Shown piece by piece: positions 22,111 through 35,256 of a DNA stretch of 64,000 bases (position 1 is the stretch's first letter; each line of letters opens with the position of its first letter). Source of the DNA: Trametopsis cervina (taxonomy: Eukaryota > Basidiomycota > Agaricomycetes > Polyporales > Irpicaceae); contig MU278355.1 in the NCBI GenBank assembly GCA_022385755.1, positions 686,974 to 750,973 of the forward strand, read 5' to 3'. Made by a program: the position numbers and the translations under genes. Below the pieces are notes generated by a model. That model saw only the letters and a program-made list of their open reading frames with translations, did not search any database and was not told the origin of the DNA.

Positions 22111-24457
22111 TCAGATTGAGTGTTGGGGAAGATATCCAGGATAGACAAACCACTTACCATACACCGATGCCTCCTTATCACACACCCACACCTTGACCAC
22201 TGTAGGGTCATGGTCGCTCGCTCGTTCCGAGACAGAATGTGCCCACGTATTAACGTGCACATGTTCCACCTCCGTTCCTCGTCTCGCGATAGCATCGGAT
22301 ACCAAGATATGGTCAATCTCTTGCGCGTGCTGTTCGTACACGTAGGTGTACCGTTCCACCGGAGGCACGCCAGAGAGCTCGTTGATGTCAGTCACCAAGC
22401 CTTCGAGGGAACGGAAAACCGAGCGAGTCTGGAGGTATTCGTTCATGTCACCTGCCAGGATGACGCTGGCGTCCGCGTCCTGTTCCAAAATGGAGCGGAT
22501 AAAGCTCTGATACACGGAATCAGTTCCCCAGAGATCGGACGTGTTTGGCAGGCAGACTTACAGCGGTGACATTCGCTTGGTGCGTACGGCGCTCACTGTG
22601 GCCATTGACGGGCGGTCTCGCGCTGCCGTGCGAGGACGAGCTATCGCGTTTGGAGCTGAAGTGGACGTTGACAGTATAGAAACGGTCGCCTTGTGTGGTC
22701 TGCCATGCGGCCGCCAGTGGTTTCCGGGACTCTTCCCAGGCGGCGCTATCGGGCTCAATGCGACCGGGGTTTAAACTACAGCATCGCCACGGTCAGGACG
22801 GAATACAAAGGGAGAAGAAACTGGCACACTTGAATGTCAGCTTGTTATCATCGTCCTTGATTACTTCCGTTGGTTGCGTAGCGTTGCCTACTGGGGATCC
22901 GCCCACAAGAGATACCCTTTCGGGTCTCCAGCTGCGCAATCTTAGAACCTGCACATTGCTCCACGTATAGAAAGACATACAGGTATGCCACGCGGATGTT
23001 GCTCCCGGGTTTGCCTCCGTCCATGTTATTTGCAGGCGGAATGTTGGCGAATTCATATGTCAGCCCTGGCTTGAGTCTTGAGATGGCGTTTGTCAGCGCA
23101 GCTAATGTCTTATTCGCCGTGACGACTCCGTTGTCGGCGGACCCTGAATCCGATTGAATCTCCTGCACGAACATGATGTCTGGCGCGTTCAGGTAGTTCA
23201 CGATGTGATCTGCTACTTTCGTGATGTGATGCGAACGGGGCGACATGTTCTCCACCTACACATGAATAAACGCAATTAGTTCAGGTCCCTACGGATATGC
23301 AGCCCAAGCGCAGACAGGTGCAGGCACACTGACGTTGTAATCACCAATGGTGAGTTCACACGGAGCACCTGTCGCCACGATTGAAGCCGGTGAAGGCTCT
23401 TCATCCGGACTTGCAATAACAGTCGGTGCTGTGAGCGGCAGAACGGTATAGAACCCGAACTTGCTAGGAAGTCAATACTCAATTGGGGAAAGTGTCCATA
23501 CGTCACGTACCTGGTAGGTGAGGATACCAGTGATGTTCTCAAACGTCATACCAACAGTGCTCTTCGGGCCACGCGTACCATCAATAGCACGGCCGACCAG
23601 GATAGCTTCTGAGTGCGCATACGGGACTCCATCCGCTCCTGTCAAATGAGCGTGTTGTTCAGTATCACAAGAAAGCCGTACACAAAATTATGCCTCGCAC
23701 CGGCTACGATAGTCAGACCCCCTCGCTGGTTCTTCCCTTGCACTGGCCAGTCACCATGCACCCAGAATGGACCCATCCATGAAGGGAAATCCAAGGCTAT
23801 GGGATTTGGGATTGTCACTAATTGGCCTTCAAGACTTTCCCAGAAATCTAAGCCGTACAGCTTTGGTTCCAATGTGGCATTGACTACAGCCAGCTGTGTG
23901 AGGTTGTTGGGTATAGACAACCATCCCTCGGACCCCACGTCCAGCGATGACAGAGGCCCAGTGGGTGGTACACGATCGTGACCAAGCACCACAGGAGTTA
24001 CGCTGTGGCCAGTCGAATGAACCACGACGTGTTCCGGTTTACTCAACTCAGTAAGAAACAGGTCGTCAGGTCTGGCGGCCTGGCGGTACTCCTCCACTAT
24101 CCCAGACAAGCTGATGTTGTCGCCAACTTTGGTTGCACGCACAGCAGCTGTGGCTCCGTATACGCGCAGTCCGTTTGATACACGTTCATCATTAGAAGGC
24201 TCTCCCAACATCCACAGCCCATATCTATCCTGATGAACAAGGTCTACTTGTGAGCAAGACGACATTGTACCAGGTCGGACGCCTGAGCACGGCCATGGCG
24301 GGGAAGTTCTACTCACCTTCGCGGTAACGACCCCTGCCACTTGTGTCACAGCTTTTCCTGCCAAAGGGGACAGAAAGGAGCCTCCTTTTATCTCTGCTAT
24401 GCTTGTGGCTTCACACGCAGCCAGAAGGCCGAGCAGAATACGGATGCTGCGTCGCAT
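22111..24457 (-). CDS. secreted endonuclease/exonuclease/phosphatase-fold nuclease
   Basis: Eight exons: 24317-24457, 23701-24229, 23511-23638, 23334-23459, 22981-23255, 22830-22931, 22562-22775 and 22111-22506; 636 aa. A signal peptide is evident (RRSIRILLGLLAACEATS). Next comes an OB-like part with GVVTAKDRYGLWM, as in bacterial and fungal extracellular nucleases, then a linker, GILTYQFGFYTVLPLTAP. The EEP catalytic domain begins at IGDYNVENMSP and has MFVQEIQ, NPGRIEP, VILAGDMNEYL, EIDHILVSD and SDHDPTVV, the DNase I-type metal and catalytic motifs. It probably degrades extracellular DNA or RNA for nutrition. An extra terminal intron after VYG (a GTAAGT near 22155) is possible and would change only the last residues. 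Confidence 0.88.
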
Positions 24458-25170
24458 GCTTGCCAAAAGACAAACTGGTTGTAGATGATGGGAGAACTTG
24501 ACAAAGGGACTTAATACATCACTTGTCGCTATGAACTGCGCCGTCAATGAAGGAACACAAGAGCACGACCGTTGAGGTCACCTGGAAAGGGCTGTCATAG
24601 GCGTAAGCGCTCATGATGCTCAGTCTATCACCGGCGGTCACTGCCCCATCCCACGTTTTCATGATTCGTGCGGGGGAGGCGTTTTGACCAAGGACAGCGA
24701 TACGTTGCGAGGAAATGACACGGTCCATTCATCTAGTATGTTTCTCTTCTACTCATAAGCAGAACTGCCTCGTGTATTGGATGACTGACACCACCTGGCA
24801 ATCCTAGTTATCCTGATTTCCCAATTATCTGTGCGTACAATACAGAGCCAATGAACCAGTTTGAAGCGGTTCAGCTCCGAAGTAATACCCAACACGCTCC
24901 CACGGGAAGCTCTGGACAGTGCTTTCCTCGGATGGCCAAGCACTGCGTACAACTCGATACCACTGTTGACGGTCACTCGAATTCCAAGATTCTGGAGGTG
25001 TGCAGCCAATATTATTTGTGGCTATGACTCCGTAACTGATACGTTCGGGATGCGCAGTTGTACAGATTAGCGCGCCCGGAGACGTAGCCAATTAAAGCCC
25101 TTGCTAGCGGGTCCTACATATAGTCCATCGCCTCTCCCCCATTGTGCCCATTTCTTATAGCACACCGTAA
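24458..25170. other. intergenic region
   Basis: Divergent promoters of the nuclease and F-box genes. Minus-strand frames 24519-24728 (69 aa, starts ATG) and 24825-25091 have no recognised motif. Confidence 0.45.
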
Positions 25171-26564
25171 ATGATCACGATGCCTTTGGCCACCGCTGCA
25201 GACCTCCCGCCGGAGCTTTTCCCAACCATTCTCCACTACCTCGCCGTCGACGACTCAGGAAGGGGTCGCAATGACAACATAAGGCACACACTGGCTGTCA
25301 TTTCGCTCACCTGCCGTTACTGGGCCGACCAATGCAGACCTCATCTTCTCAACTCTCTCAATCTACAGACGAAGGAGCATCTGTACGAACTGTCTCATCT
25401 TCTATCTGAGTCTGCCCACACTCTCGTCGGAGTTGCTCCACTCACCCGCCACCTTCAAACCCTGTCGATCATGCCGGCGAAGCGGAGCCCACCATGGATC
25501 CATCTTGTATCAACCATCCTCCGCCCCATGCTCCCCGATCATATCGAAATATACCTGGGACTAGATGTCAGTATGCTCGAGTCGAATCCTGGACAGGCTG
25601 TCCGCTCCATCCACTATAGTCTCCCCATGTCTGTGCCTGCTTCGTACTCCTACTTCCACTCGCTCTATCTCGCCGACGTTCATTTCAAGGGTGCTGCAGA
25701 CTTCGTGCATCTCGTCAGCGAGCTGCCTGTCCTTCGCAGGCTGCGATGCGAACGTCTAACGTGGGAGCCAACGAGCCCGACCGCTGCAGTTTGGCACCGC
25801 ATGAAATTTCCCGCATACATACAGAACATCGACGCCGAAGACTGTACAAATAACTGGCCGATGCTAGGCTTATTCGCACGACGATCAGTGGCACCGGTCG
25901 TTGACGACAACTGCCTCACACGACCACTCTCCCAAGACTACGAGCTAGACCTGAACGATCTCCACGTCGCAGGTGGCATCGTACAAGAATGCCAACGCGT
26001 TTCAGGTCACCCATCTGGAAATGCGTCTACTAGTGTGACAATCGCGTCTACCTGGTGGACCTCCGGGCAAGGCTATGGTGCGTATCTTCGATCTCCTGTT
26101 CACGGTAATCAACCTTATATAAGCTTTTAGATCTATCACATACAGCCATGGGCTTCTTCGACCCGCCATACCAACCGCCAGATGTCTTGTTCGCCGTCGA
26201 GCTGCAGAAAGTGGCCGCGCACCATCGGCGGCGCTCGTCATTCTCCCTGGAACCCCGGCTCTCTGACATCGTCGTAGTGGCCTTCGACCTTGTTCCTAGC
26301 GCACGATGGTGCTGGCATCCCTGGGACTGCAACTGGACGACCATCGCAACACTCGCTTCGCAGTTGCCGCATCTACAATGTCTAGTGCTGGGCTTCGTCA
26401 GTAAATCGAACCTCAAGCACTTTGCCCGCAGATCGACTGGCCAGGCGTTGTCCGAGTTTGCCGATAGTAGGAAGCTGCGTTATGCTTATGTTACCGGGCA
26501 CGATCGGACGTGGATTGCCGTCGACCCTGTTACGCTAATAGACGAAAGTTTGTGGTCATCTTAG
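25171..26564 (+). CDS. F-box-like protein
   Basis: Two exons, 25171-26077 and 26146-26564; 441 aa. Close to the N-terminus is a typical basidiomycete F-box, DLPPELFPTILHYLAVDD followed by LAVISLTCRYWADQCRPHLL, and the rest is an irregular leucine-rich region (LSHLLSESAHTLVGVAPLTR, LVSELPVLRRLRCERLTW). By family knowledge such proteins are substrate receptors for SCF ubiquitin ligases; Agaricomycetes hold large, fast-evolving sets of them. The substrate is unknown. The joined exon phase (GYAMGFFDPPYQPP) reads naturally. Confidence 0.82.
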
Positions 26565-27406
26565 CACATCCAAATATCTATTAACTAACCTCGACTCCTC
26601 TTATGTAGGCCCTCCAGTAACCTACACTCGACTGTTGGACGTAGGAAGGGCGCACGGAGAAGGAAGGCGCCGCGGCAGCGACAGCAGCTGGCTAACAGCC
26701 AGCAGTCAACCGTCTCATCGAACATGATGGTTCTCCTTCACGGAGATGCTCATCGCAGGACGATCCAGTTTACCGTTTCTACGTTTCAATGCGTTCAGGG
26801 TATATGTGCCAGCATGCGCTGCCTATCCATGGTCTAGCCTCCCGCTTCTGATATATGCCTTCCTGTCGTCTTTATGGAACCAGCATAGTCTGGTATCCGC
26901 CGGTGCGGTCGCTGGACATCCATGCGTCGTAGTCTATACCCAGGGTGCGTTCATCGGTTGCTGTTAGCTGCGCTGTCATTCATGTGGGCATAGGTAGCAT
27001 TTATGTACTTCTTCGGGTATACCTGATCTCCTACTTTCATCACAGTAAATTATGTACCCGTGTATGAAAGAACTCTTAGGTACCGACACTCTCGTCGTGC
27101 GATATGTATGTTACGGACAGGACTGAATCCATATCTCATCCTTCGGACATCGATACAAGTCACGGCAAAATGTTAGGACGCGTACAAGTTTTTAATGGTG
27201 CATATGCAAATAAGTATGAAATGACAATATTCCGGCAGTTAGATGAATCCAATGTAGTGATGTTTTATCTTGACATGGAGAAAGCGATAGAATGTGTCCG
27301 TTGTCCGATGCTGTTGTAGCAGTAATTGAAATATGCGTAGCTGGGTATTGTAATGCATCCGGGGGATCGTTAAAGTGTTAAGATGGAAGAAGCTAACGCT
27401 CCCAAC
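26565..27406. other. convergent intergenic region
   Basis: Between the 3' ends of the F-box and bestrophin genes. Frames at 26746-26967 and 27104-27319 lack motifs; nothing else seen. Confidence 0.5.
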
Positions 27407-29802
27407 CTAGGTACGACCGATTAGTACTGGGCAAACATTGCAATGGAGTAGTAGCTCACCAAAGAGTTCCTCGATACGGCCGTGCTTTTCTTGCTGCGTA
27501 GCGACCATACTTGGAATCGGATGGCCCTGGCCTAGCCAAACGTTCTTCCAGGGAGTTCGCTTAACATGCTCGATGTCCGCATGAATTATTTCACGACAGA
27601 ACAGATCGAGATCGAGGTCGTTCTGTGTACGTGAGACATGGTCAGCTCGGGCAGACCTGCACTTGCAATAAGCTACGTACATCATCATATCCTAAAAGTG
27701 TGAGGTTAGAAAGGAAACGTGGGTGGAAAATTGAGAGGGCAAGACGTACCGAAGGGCTGTTCGACTTCCTCCCCTGTTGCTATGAAGCCTAAGTATATGA
27801 ACGATGCAATGCATACACCGGGAATTGTGTGCCAGCCAAACTGATCGACGAGTTGGAATGGCAATGCGAACAGATATAGCCAGACAGTACTATGAATAGG
27901 ATAATAGTATCAGCTCAAGATGGCCTCATCAAAGATGGAAGTCACTCACTGTCTAATGAATGCGATACGATGGCAATGTCAGTCTTCGGACAGGGGGTAA
28001 AGAAACAACCGTGTACGGACCTAATATGAGTAGCAAATACGCTGTAGACTCCGGGTCAAACACGAGCAGATGGTACAGTGAGAAGTACTTACAATGGCAG
28101 CGGCGTAGTCAGTATCTTCTCTAGTGCTGGGTAAATAACAGTCAGAACAATAGATTAGGTGACGATGTCACTCCACGTACAAGCAAGGCTGTCCTCTAAC
28201 GCCCCTACACAACCGAACATTCCACCTAGCGTATTACCTGCGATGGAAGGGGTCAGTATATGCCATCATGCCAAAGCGGCGCACTCAGATTTACCGTAAA
28301 CACTTCCTCTGGCTTCTAGGACGCTGAGCCAGCAAGTCAAAGCGCGAAGAACCTCGAGTGGGACATTTTCGCCTCCACCAGCCACACGCGGCCTATGCTT
28401 GTTATGAGCACGGGAGAGAGGCGGTGCCTCTACGTCTTCCACCAGAGTTTCCTCGTTTCTGACCCTTCTGAAGCGAAGGAAAGTTACCACAGAGCGGAAA
28501 AGGGCCCCAAAGGGGATAAGATCCGCAGAGATATTCTCAAAAAGTCCTGTGCGTTTTCTGTGCTGTAAAATGCTGTTTGGTAATAAAGGAACGGTTTCGT
28601 CCGCTAAAGATGCCGAAGACACCGAACTTGATGCGATTGATGTTTGCGAAGCATTGTGGTGAAGGTGAGGGTGCAATGAGGTAGAGGGTATGGCACCGTA
28701 TGAGTTAATTGAGGGTATTACAGGGTCAATAAGAGGTGGTGTTCTTGTTGATGCGTGCGGTTGGCGCGGCGTTGATGGGACGGCTTCGTTGTCGCCATGG
28801 TCTGTATGCTATGAGGAAGAGTGAAGGTGGGAGTGATCATAGGCTATCAGAGAGCTTACCTCTGGTCCATTTGTGCGGGTATGGCTATGATCGTGTTGGT
28901 GAAGGGGCTTGACAAGTGGATATAGGTCTTCGTAGTAAATACCCATTTCTCCTACAGACCAAGGAACATGGTCAACAGATCTTGTATTGCATGACATATA
29001 TGCGCAAAGTCCATACCTCGCAGATGATGCTTCAAAGCCGCAGAGAAGCTGACATGTCCTCAACAATTGAAAACAAGAGCAGTATATTATACGAAGGACT
29101 TACGCTTCTATGAGCTCCAGCGCCATGTGTTTCTCAGCCATCACTCGGCGAACTTCCTTTTCTCTCTGTTTCGCAAAATCTTTATCGTTTTCTTTTGAGT
29201 GAGGTGCTTGGCTGTCCCCAGGAGGGGAAACAGTGAGAGGAATGTGGAACCAGACAAGGCGTGCAAATGTTCTTGAGGTGCGAATAACATCGGACCAGGA
29301 ACTACGACCCTGCCAATACCTATCATATCTGAGGGAGAGCAAATTCAAATTCAAATCGTTGATAATGAGGTGAGAGATCATACCCAGACATTGCTCGATA
29401 CGATATGACAAATCCTATCACGACGCCGAGCAACGTGAGCAGTACATTAGGAACCGCCAGCGCGACCTGGGTCTTCAGCGATAAACTGACGACAACTGGC
29501 GGTATCGTTGGTGAGTAATTGCTTCCGAGGGAGTTGGATACTCACGCGCTGCGAAGGCTGTGTGCATAAGCACGGCCGGCCAGATGCGCCATATCTATCC
29601 GACGATACATCAAGTCAATGTGGCGGACGCAAATTAGGCAGCATTTCAATCTTACCACTGTGCCCCTCCCAAGAGCGAAGCCAATAAATGTTCTAGTGGG
29701 TACCAGAGGGACCTCTGATAGGTTAACATGGGACGCAGAAGCGGGCAAGAGTAGATGATGCCCGGTCGCTGATCTTTTGGGTAAACTTGTAGTTTCCGTC
29801 AT
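27407..29802 (-). CDS. bestrophin-like anion channel (fungal RFP-TM/UPF0187 type)
   Basis: Fourteen exons: 29656-29802, 29546-29594, 29384-29495, 29104-29328, 29017-29048, 28860-28951, 28295-28808, 28181-28237, 28093-28126, 28021-28041, 27950-27952, 27750-27889, 27681-27691 and 27407-27622; 550 aa. Bestrophin signature segments are IWRIWPAVLMHTAFAA, GFVISYRAMSGYDRYWQGR, LKHHLRGEMGIYYEDLYPL, LEKILTTPLPF, TVWLYLFALPFQLVDQFGW, GEEVEQPFGYDD and NDLDLDLFCREI. By family knowledge it is a membrane chloride or organic-anion channel, often in endomembranes or plasma membrane. A Ser-rich cytosolic insert of about 150 residues lies between the two membrane halves. Exons 10, 11 and 13 are microexons of 21, 3 and 11 nt. 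Confidence 0.9.
27950..27952 (-). other. 3-nt microexon of the bestrophin gene
   Basis: ACA sits between an acceptor TTAG and a donor GTGAGT. Including it gives HIRHTVWLYLF, which keeps the conserved Arg and the residue before the Thr; skipping it gives HISTVWLYLF, one residue short. Flanking introns are 68 and 60 nt and each has a CTGAC/CTGAT branch-point-like site. Confidence 0.65.
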
Positions 29803-30112
29803 GTCTTGCGGTGGAAGACTATCTAAAGGAGAGAGGGGGTGTATAACATGTAGGGGGATGGTCTTGATGTTGAGGAGGAAGGATAAGAAGACGACTCGCG
29901 TCGCTATATTTAGATTCACTTGAAAATACAACGTCACTGTTGGTGGCGGGATGGACGACGCGCGAGGTCACAATCACGTGATAAACGTCACGTTCTAGTG
30001 GTAAATAGATTTAACAACCTAGTATGCGCATACTATACTATTCGATACAACTTCTGCTTCCCTTGATCTACTATTCCATGCTACAGACTACCAATAGGGT
30101 ACAAAAAAATCC
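29803..30112 (-). promoter_or_regulatory. bestrophin upstream region with an ATCACGTGAT palindrome
   Basis: Runs from the bestrophin start back to the end of the Hul5-like gene. A perfect 10-bp palindrome containing CACGTG, the core bHLH site, lies at 29973-29982, about 170 bp upstream of the ATG. Confidence 0.4.
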
Positions 30113-33100
30113 TCAAGAAAGGTCAAATCCTGCGTTCGATTGAATTGCCAAGACCAGCTTTTGCCGAAGAACCCTCTCGTTAGTGTAGCGTGGTAACTGA
30201 AGCATAGGACAGAAAGTCAGTATGATATTGCGTGCAACCCGGTCAAATCAAAAATTTACCTTCAGCAAGTTCACACATGTACTCGCTGTTGGTAGCCGGC
30301 TTTCATCGGATCCGGCATCGCGGATAGCAAAGTTTGGGACCAGCTCTTTGAATCCACTAGGATGAGAGAAAAGGGTCAGTACGCATCGCGGCGTGAGAGT
30401 CAAGCTCACTCACAGAAGAGGCGGTCGACTACAGCTCGTCGCAAAACGTAACAGCGCACGACGTTGCTCGTGATCGAAGGTGCCGACGACCTGCAAACAC
30501 AGCGATCAATTATGTATCTGACGGCATCGCGTAGCAACATACCCTCCAGAAAGTTTGGATAGTAGGCTCCTGATCACTGTAAAGCCCACCATACTGTGTA
30601 TGTGCTCTGAGGTCTTCAAGATCAATGGGCGAATTGACACCACCCAAGAGTATCTGCAACTCTTGCTGGTTGAACATTCTGCACCACGAAACGTCAGCAT
30701 GAATCAAGAACGAACGAGGTTTGTACGCACCGTAACCATTTGGGATCAATCATTTCTGACAGACCCTCGAAGAAGGCATCTGACTGTTTCTTGATTTGAC
30801 GGTTGAGCTTGTAGTTCGACACCAGGTAGATGTATTGCAACCGATTCTCCTTTGTCACAGCTATCTTGTCTCCGTTTGCGATCAAGGGAACAGTTTTCGT
30901 AACACCAAACTCTGCAAAGATAATTAGAACCGAAAGATGACTCAGAATCCTCCTAACGCACCGTCAACTGCCACAGTGAAGTTCAATGAAAGATCCTCAA
31001 AGTTGCCTTGATAATGCTTCAGAAAAATCAACCCTTGGTACAATTCTGGATCAAGCGAAGCAAGATCATCCAAGAAACTCTGTTTCCCCAGCCACTATAG
31101 CGAAAGTTCAGTCAAGTACGATAGCCAGAGCGCAACAGAGACCACTTGCCTTTGCAAGGAAGAATCCGGCGAAAACGACGTCAACGAGAATACCTTCATA
31201 AAGCGCTTTCCCCAATATTCGACCAATGAACCTGTACCACGCAAGACTATGTGCTGCACAAGGTCGTGAGTAATATGACATCGGAGGGCGTATTAAGCTA
31301 CTCACTTTCTGTCGCGTACGAATGTGGGTTTGGGTACAACTCATGCTTTTGGTTGGCAAGCCACAAGCCGCGATCGCTATCGAATACCTCCTTGCTCAGG
31401 GAAGTCAAGAATTCCTTGAAGACACCGCCTCCGTCTATGCCAGCCCTGCACAAACAAATGTCAGGGGCTTCTGTTTTCCATAAGCAAAAAAACATAACTT
31501 ACTCCTCTTGGCCGAATTGATCAATGAACGTGATCGCAATCGGTCCGCGTAAATCATAGCCGTCCAGCTTATCGAACCCGTCCTGGGCGATATGCCCTCT
31601 CCGTACCGTGATTCGCGTCATTTGCTGGTATACTCTTCTCCGGTCGTCGATACCACGCATGACCTGGTCGTTATTGATAAACGAGCGGAAAATCGAGACT
31701 CGCACGTCGAAAGGAATGGCAAAAGGTATATGGTTCAAAACTCCTAAACGTGGAGAGAGCAGCGCAATCTGTCGTTTTGACAAAGGGCGCGCTCCAGGTT
31801 GTGACAGTTGACGCTCTTCAAAGCTATAGTTACAAAGGTTAGATCCCGCACGTAGAAATAGTGTTGAGGCGGCGTACATAGCTGCTTCTACGAACGGTCC
31901 AATGTCCACTTGAGAGGTCATCAGCCAATGGTCTGGCGAGAGGAAAGGCCTTCTTGAACTACGGAAGAACGGTCATGAGTACAACCAAGGAAGACTTGGA
32001 CGATCAACGCTTACTCTCTTGCGTGAATGGCTTGTAGCAGTTTCGTCATCCTTTCTCTCGCTACTTCCCATTTCAAGTTCGTAATCCCTGGTACCGATCC
32101 GTCTTGAATATTTGCTTGATCTTCTCGCCAATACAGAAGGAAAGTAATATTTAGCAGCTGGCGCGAGAACGAAGAAATCTCATCCGTCGTGAGAGGGTTT
32201 CGGGATGCGATATTCGCAGTCGAGGTGGATGTGCTCGAAAAGAATTCATCATCTCCCATGGTAAGCAGAGCTTGGTTGTACAGATCGACTAGGAAAAGCA
32301 AAGGTGGCCAGTGCGACGCATACGAGGGGTCTGCCAACGCAGATGTATTGGAGCTCTTCCCCAGGGGCGAGGTCCGTACATACCCGCGGTATAGTTCTCT
32401 CACTAGTCCTCCACCGTTCCACGCCACGACGCTTCCGACAACCTTGTCTCGTCGCGACGGCCAAACAGTAGACAGAGCATGCAGCCACGAGAAGAGCGCG
32501 GACCTGACTGCCTGACTGGAGTGGTGGTATGTGGCGCCCAGTAGTGAAGTCAGATGCTGGGGTGACGGAAGCGTTTGCAGTCGCGTGCGAGTTTTGCTAT
32601 CGACCTGCGGAAGAATAGGCTTCGACGTGAACGTGGTGACGACCTCGACCTGCGTCGCGTGCTCGGTCTCTGAATCATCTTCGGCCCATGTGACCAGCTC
32701 GGCATTCTTTTCTGGAGGCTCTAGTGCTTGGGCAGGAAGTGAGTTCATGATATCCGCGGTAAGGTTCATGTACGCAGTCAGCGGTTGAATAGCCAATGCT
32801 GCATACCGCGGGGGTGCGAACGCGGCCAAATTAGCCAAAAGGTTGATATGATCGTCCAGCGACGTGAGGCTAGAGATAATGGCAGGGACTGATATCAGAT
32901 GGAGTGAAGGGAGCGGGATGCGAGGGGCAAGATAAGTGAGCGAGGTGATAGGCAGCCGATTAGGTAGTAGGGGGATAGTCAGAACATGGGTGAGCAGCTG
33001 CTCTACGGAAGAGCGGTATATTTCATCAGATGGACCGAATGTCGCGAACGGCAGCACTGTCAGTTGTATCAGTGAAGGCAGGCTGGGAGTATTCTTGGAG

Positions 33101-33789
33101 GCCACAGGCTACAAGCTGAAGTGAGCGGGTTGTATCGTGGGAAATGAACGTACGTACTATATGAGATATAGCTCGTCCAAGTAGGGAGAAGTAGCCATTA
33201 TGTAAGAGATGTTGCAGCATTGCACGGGAGGAACTTGAGGGCTTCGAGGAGGATTGCGAAGATAACAACATGTCCAGTGCCTTCAAGTGAGCAGGGGCAT
33301 TCGCAGATAATGGCACATCAGCAATCGTCTCCAAAAGCAGGACTGAAGTCCTGCGTAGTAGCGTACTACAATTTGGGTCACCGAGGAGTGTAAGCAGTGG
33401 CGCTACAAAGTAAAGTCAGTGTAAGATTAGGGCCACCCCTACGGGTACATACCTCCACCATCTGACACCATCGCACTCGACCAATGTCCTAGCAATGCGT
33501 CGTCCTTCCCGATCAAGACCAGGCAACGTAAGCCCGTCAGGTTCGTTGTATTGTGCTCGAATATGTTTCTCAGCTGCTGCCGAACGAGTGCTGCTTGCTT
33601 GCGCCCTCGCCACCAGCTCTGTATTCGTGTTGCACTATCCTGCCTTCGCTTCATGTCACTCCTCTGCATCCTTCGCGCCTTCGCATCTTGTAGGAGAGAT
33701 GCATGGGTAGAAGTGGCTGCATTCGTTCCGCCCAGATTAATCTCTCGCCTGCGTTTGCCTGGATTATCGCCAAAGTAGGGAACTTCCAT
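30113..33789 (-). CDS. HECT-type E3 ubiquitin ligase (Hul5/UBE3C-like)
   Basis: Thirteen exons: 33453-33789, 33158-33402, 32015-33108, 31878-31958, 31503-31823, 31306-31445, 31150-31253, 30962-31094, 30731-30911, 30543-30678, 30414-30490, 30260-30356 and 30113-30196; 1,009 aa. The start carries the Hul5 N-terminus YFGDNPGKRRREINLGGT and an IQ-like helix, ATRIQSWWRGRKQAALVRQQ. The HECT domain has RPLSKRQIALLSPRLGVLN, GIDGGGVFKEFL, WYRFIGRILGKALYEGILV, LLGGVNSPIDLEDLRAHTQY and FKELVPNFAIRDAG, with the catalytic Cys at about 977 in TASTCVNLLK. Hul5 and UBE3C lengthen ubiquitin chains at the proteasome and help clear misfolded proteins (family knowledge). The exon at 31150 uses a GC donor. The end, SNAGFDLS, fits a HECT tail. 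Confidence 0.93.
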
Positions 33790-35256
33790 TTCTGCAAAAT
33801 GAGTATGAGTATAGCGATTGTTCTTCTGACTGTGTCTGTCCTCACGAGCAAGGTGAATGAGAGTGGGATGCAAGTGGTTGCGTAAGTACTCGCCGCGGTC
33901 ATGCTGACTACCAAGCGCCGGTTCATGGGCGCTAATTATAATCTTGACCGTGACATAATCGACAAATTCGATCGCGAGTCGCTGTTCTATGATGTTCGTC
34001 TGCCTGCAACACCCTTTTCCGATGTCCTCTTGGAAGAAGATGATACCTGACCGGAAAAAAATACAGGGCCAGAGGAAAACCTATGGTATCGACAATCAAG
34101 TGAACACCTGCAAATAGTAAGGACCAAGCTTGGGTACTGCGCGACGACCCTCAGTATTGGTTGCATGATAATCCACCCTCGTTGGAGATTGGGGTAAGTG
34201 ACCTCCACCAATCCTTATTGATTGGTGTTGTTAAGTGCTGTAAGCCTCCCTCCTGGTCTAGGTTCTAGAGCTTTGACGTAACGACTATTCTAGGTCACTG
34301 CTAGTCTATGATGTCATTTACGGTCACGCGGACATATCATGAACAGGCCGATGTCTGAGTTTTTCAAGACCAAAGCGATGCATTTGCATTCGCTTGACCA
34401 GCGAAAAGAAAAACCCCTTCTCGGCAATCTGAATGGTACGGGGTGCTTGATAAGCTGTCACCATGCGTATGTATGTGATTATCCATGATATATGTCATAC
34501 CCGTCGTGTAGATCGCCTAACAAAGGGCCAATCAGGTGCTTCCCGAACGCGACAGTTCCTCTGTAACCCTTCATAGCATGAGAACGTGGGTGCAGCTCGT
34601 CACACAAATCTTTGGTGCCTTGACGCCTACACCAGTTCATGCCAGGACCGCGGCAAGGACACCCGCATTGTAGTGGTCTCATATATAGCAGAACCACCGG
34701 TGCTTTTGTATCGTAGGGCGTCGCTAGGTATCATCCAAGTTCGCTTGGAAACACGAAAACGCGTTACGTCACGCGTCATGTGTCACACTACCTACAAACG
34801 TAACTGCACCGCAACCCAGAAACTTGATCGTACGCTCTCACACATTCCATCATGAATTGGGCTGTATTTGACTGTTTCTAGGCAAATCTATACAAGACCG
34901 CCTTTGAAACTCACCCGACGTCTAAACCTCTCGTAACAGGACCTTTGTGCGCCCGTATGTGCGGGTTCTCCTCCATCATTCGATGCTTCACTGCGCGGGT
35001 TGATATTGCAGAAGCACTATCTACTGACACGCGGAACCGGCCACGCGGAAACGTGGGTGGCTACGGTATTCTTTGCCCGCAACATTGTATCTGACAGCCT
35101 GCTTCAGACTCGCCTAGATATCACGAGACGCGGTATCGCTCTGCGCGCGACATCACATTATTACCCGGCGAGCGAGAACGCCTCTGCCACTGTCAAAAGG
35201 CGGGTGGCTGCGAGCTCCTTTTCAGTTTTCGGCTGTTCATAGCCGCAGCCATTTGG
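33790..35256. other. intergenic region
   Basis: Upstream of the Hul5-like gene (minus) and of the CFEM-like gene (plus). Only short frames without motifs; a long promoter region is the simplest reading. Confidence 0.5.
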
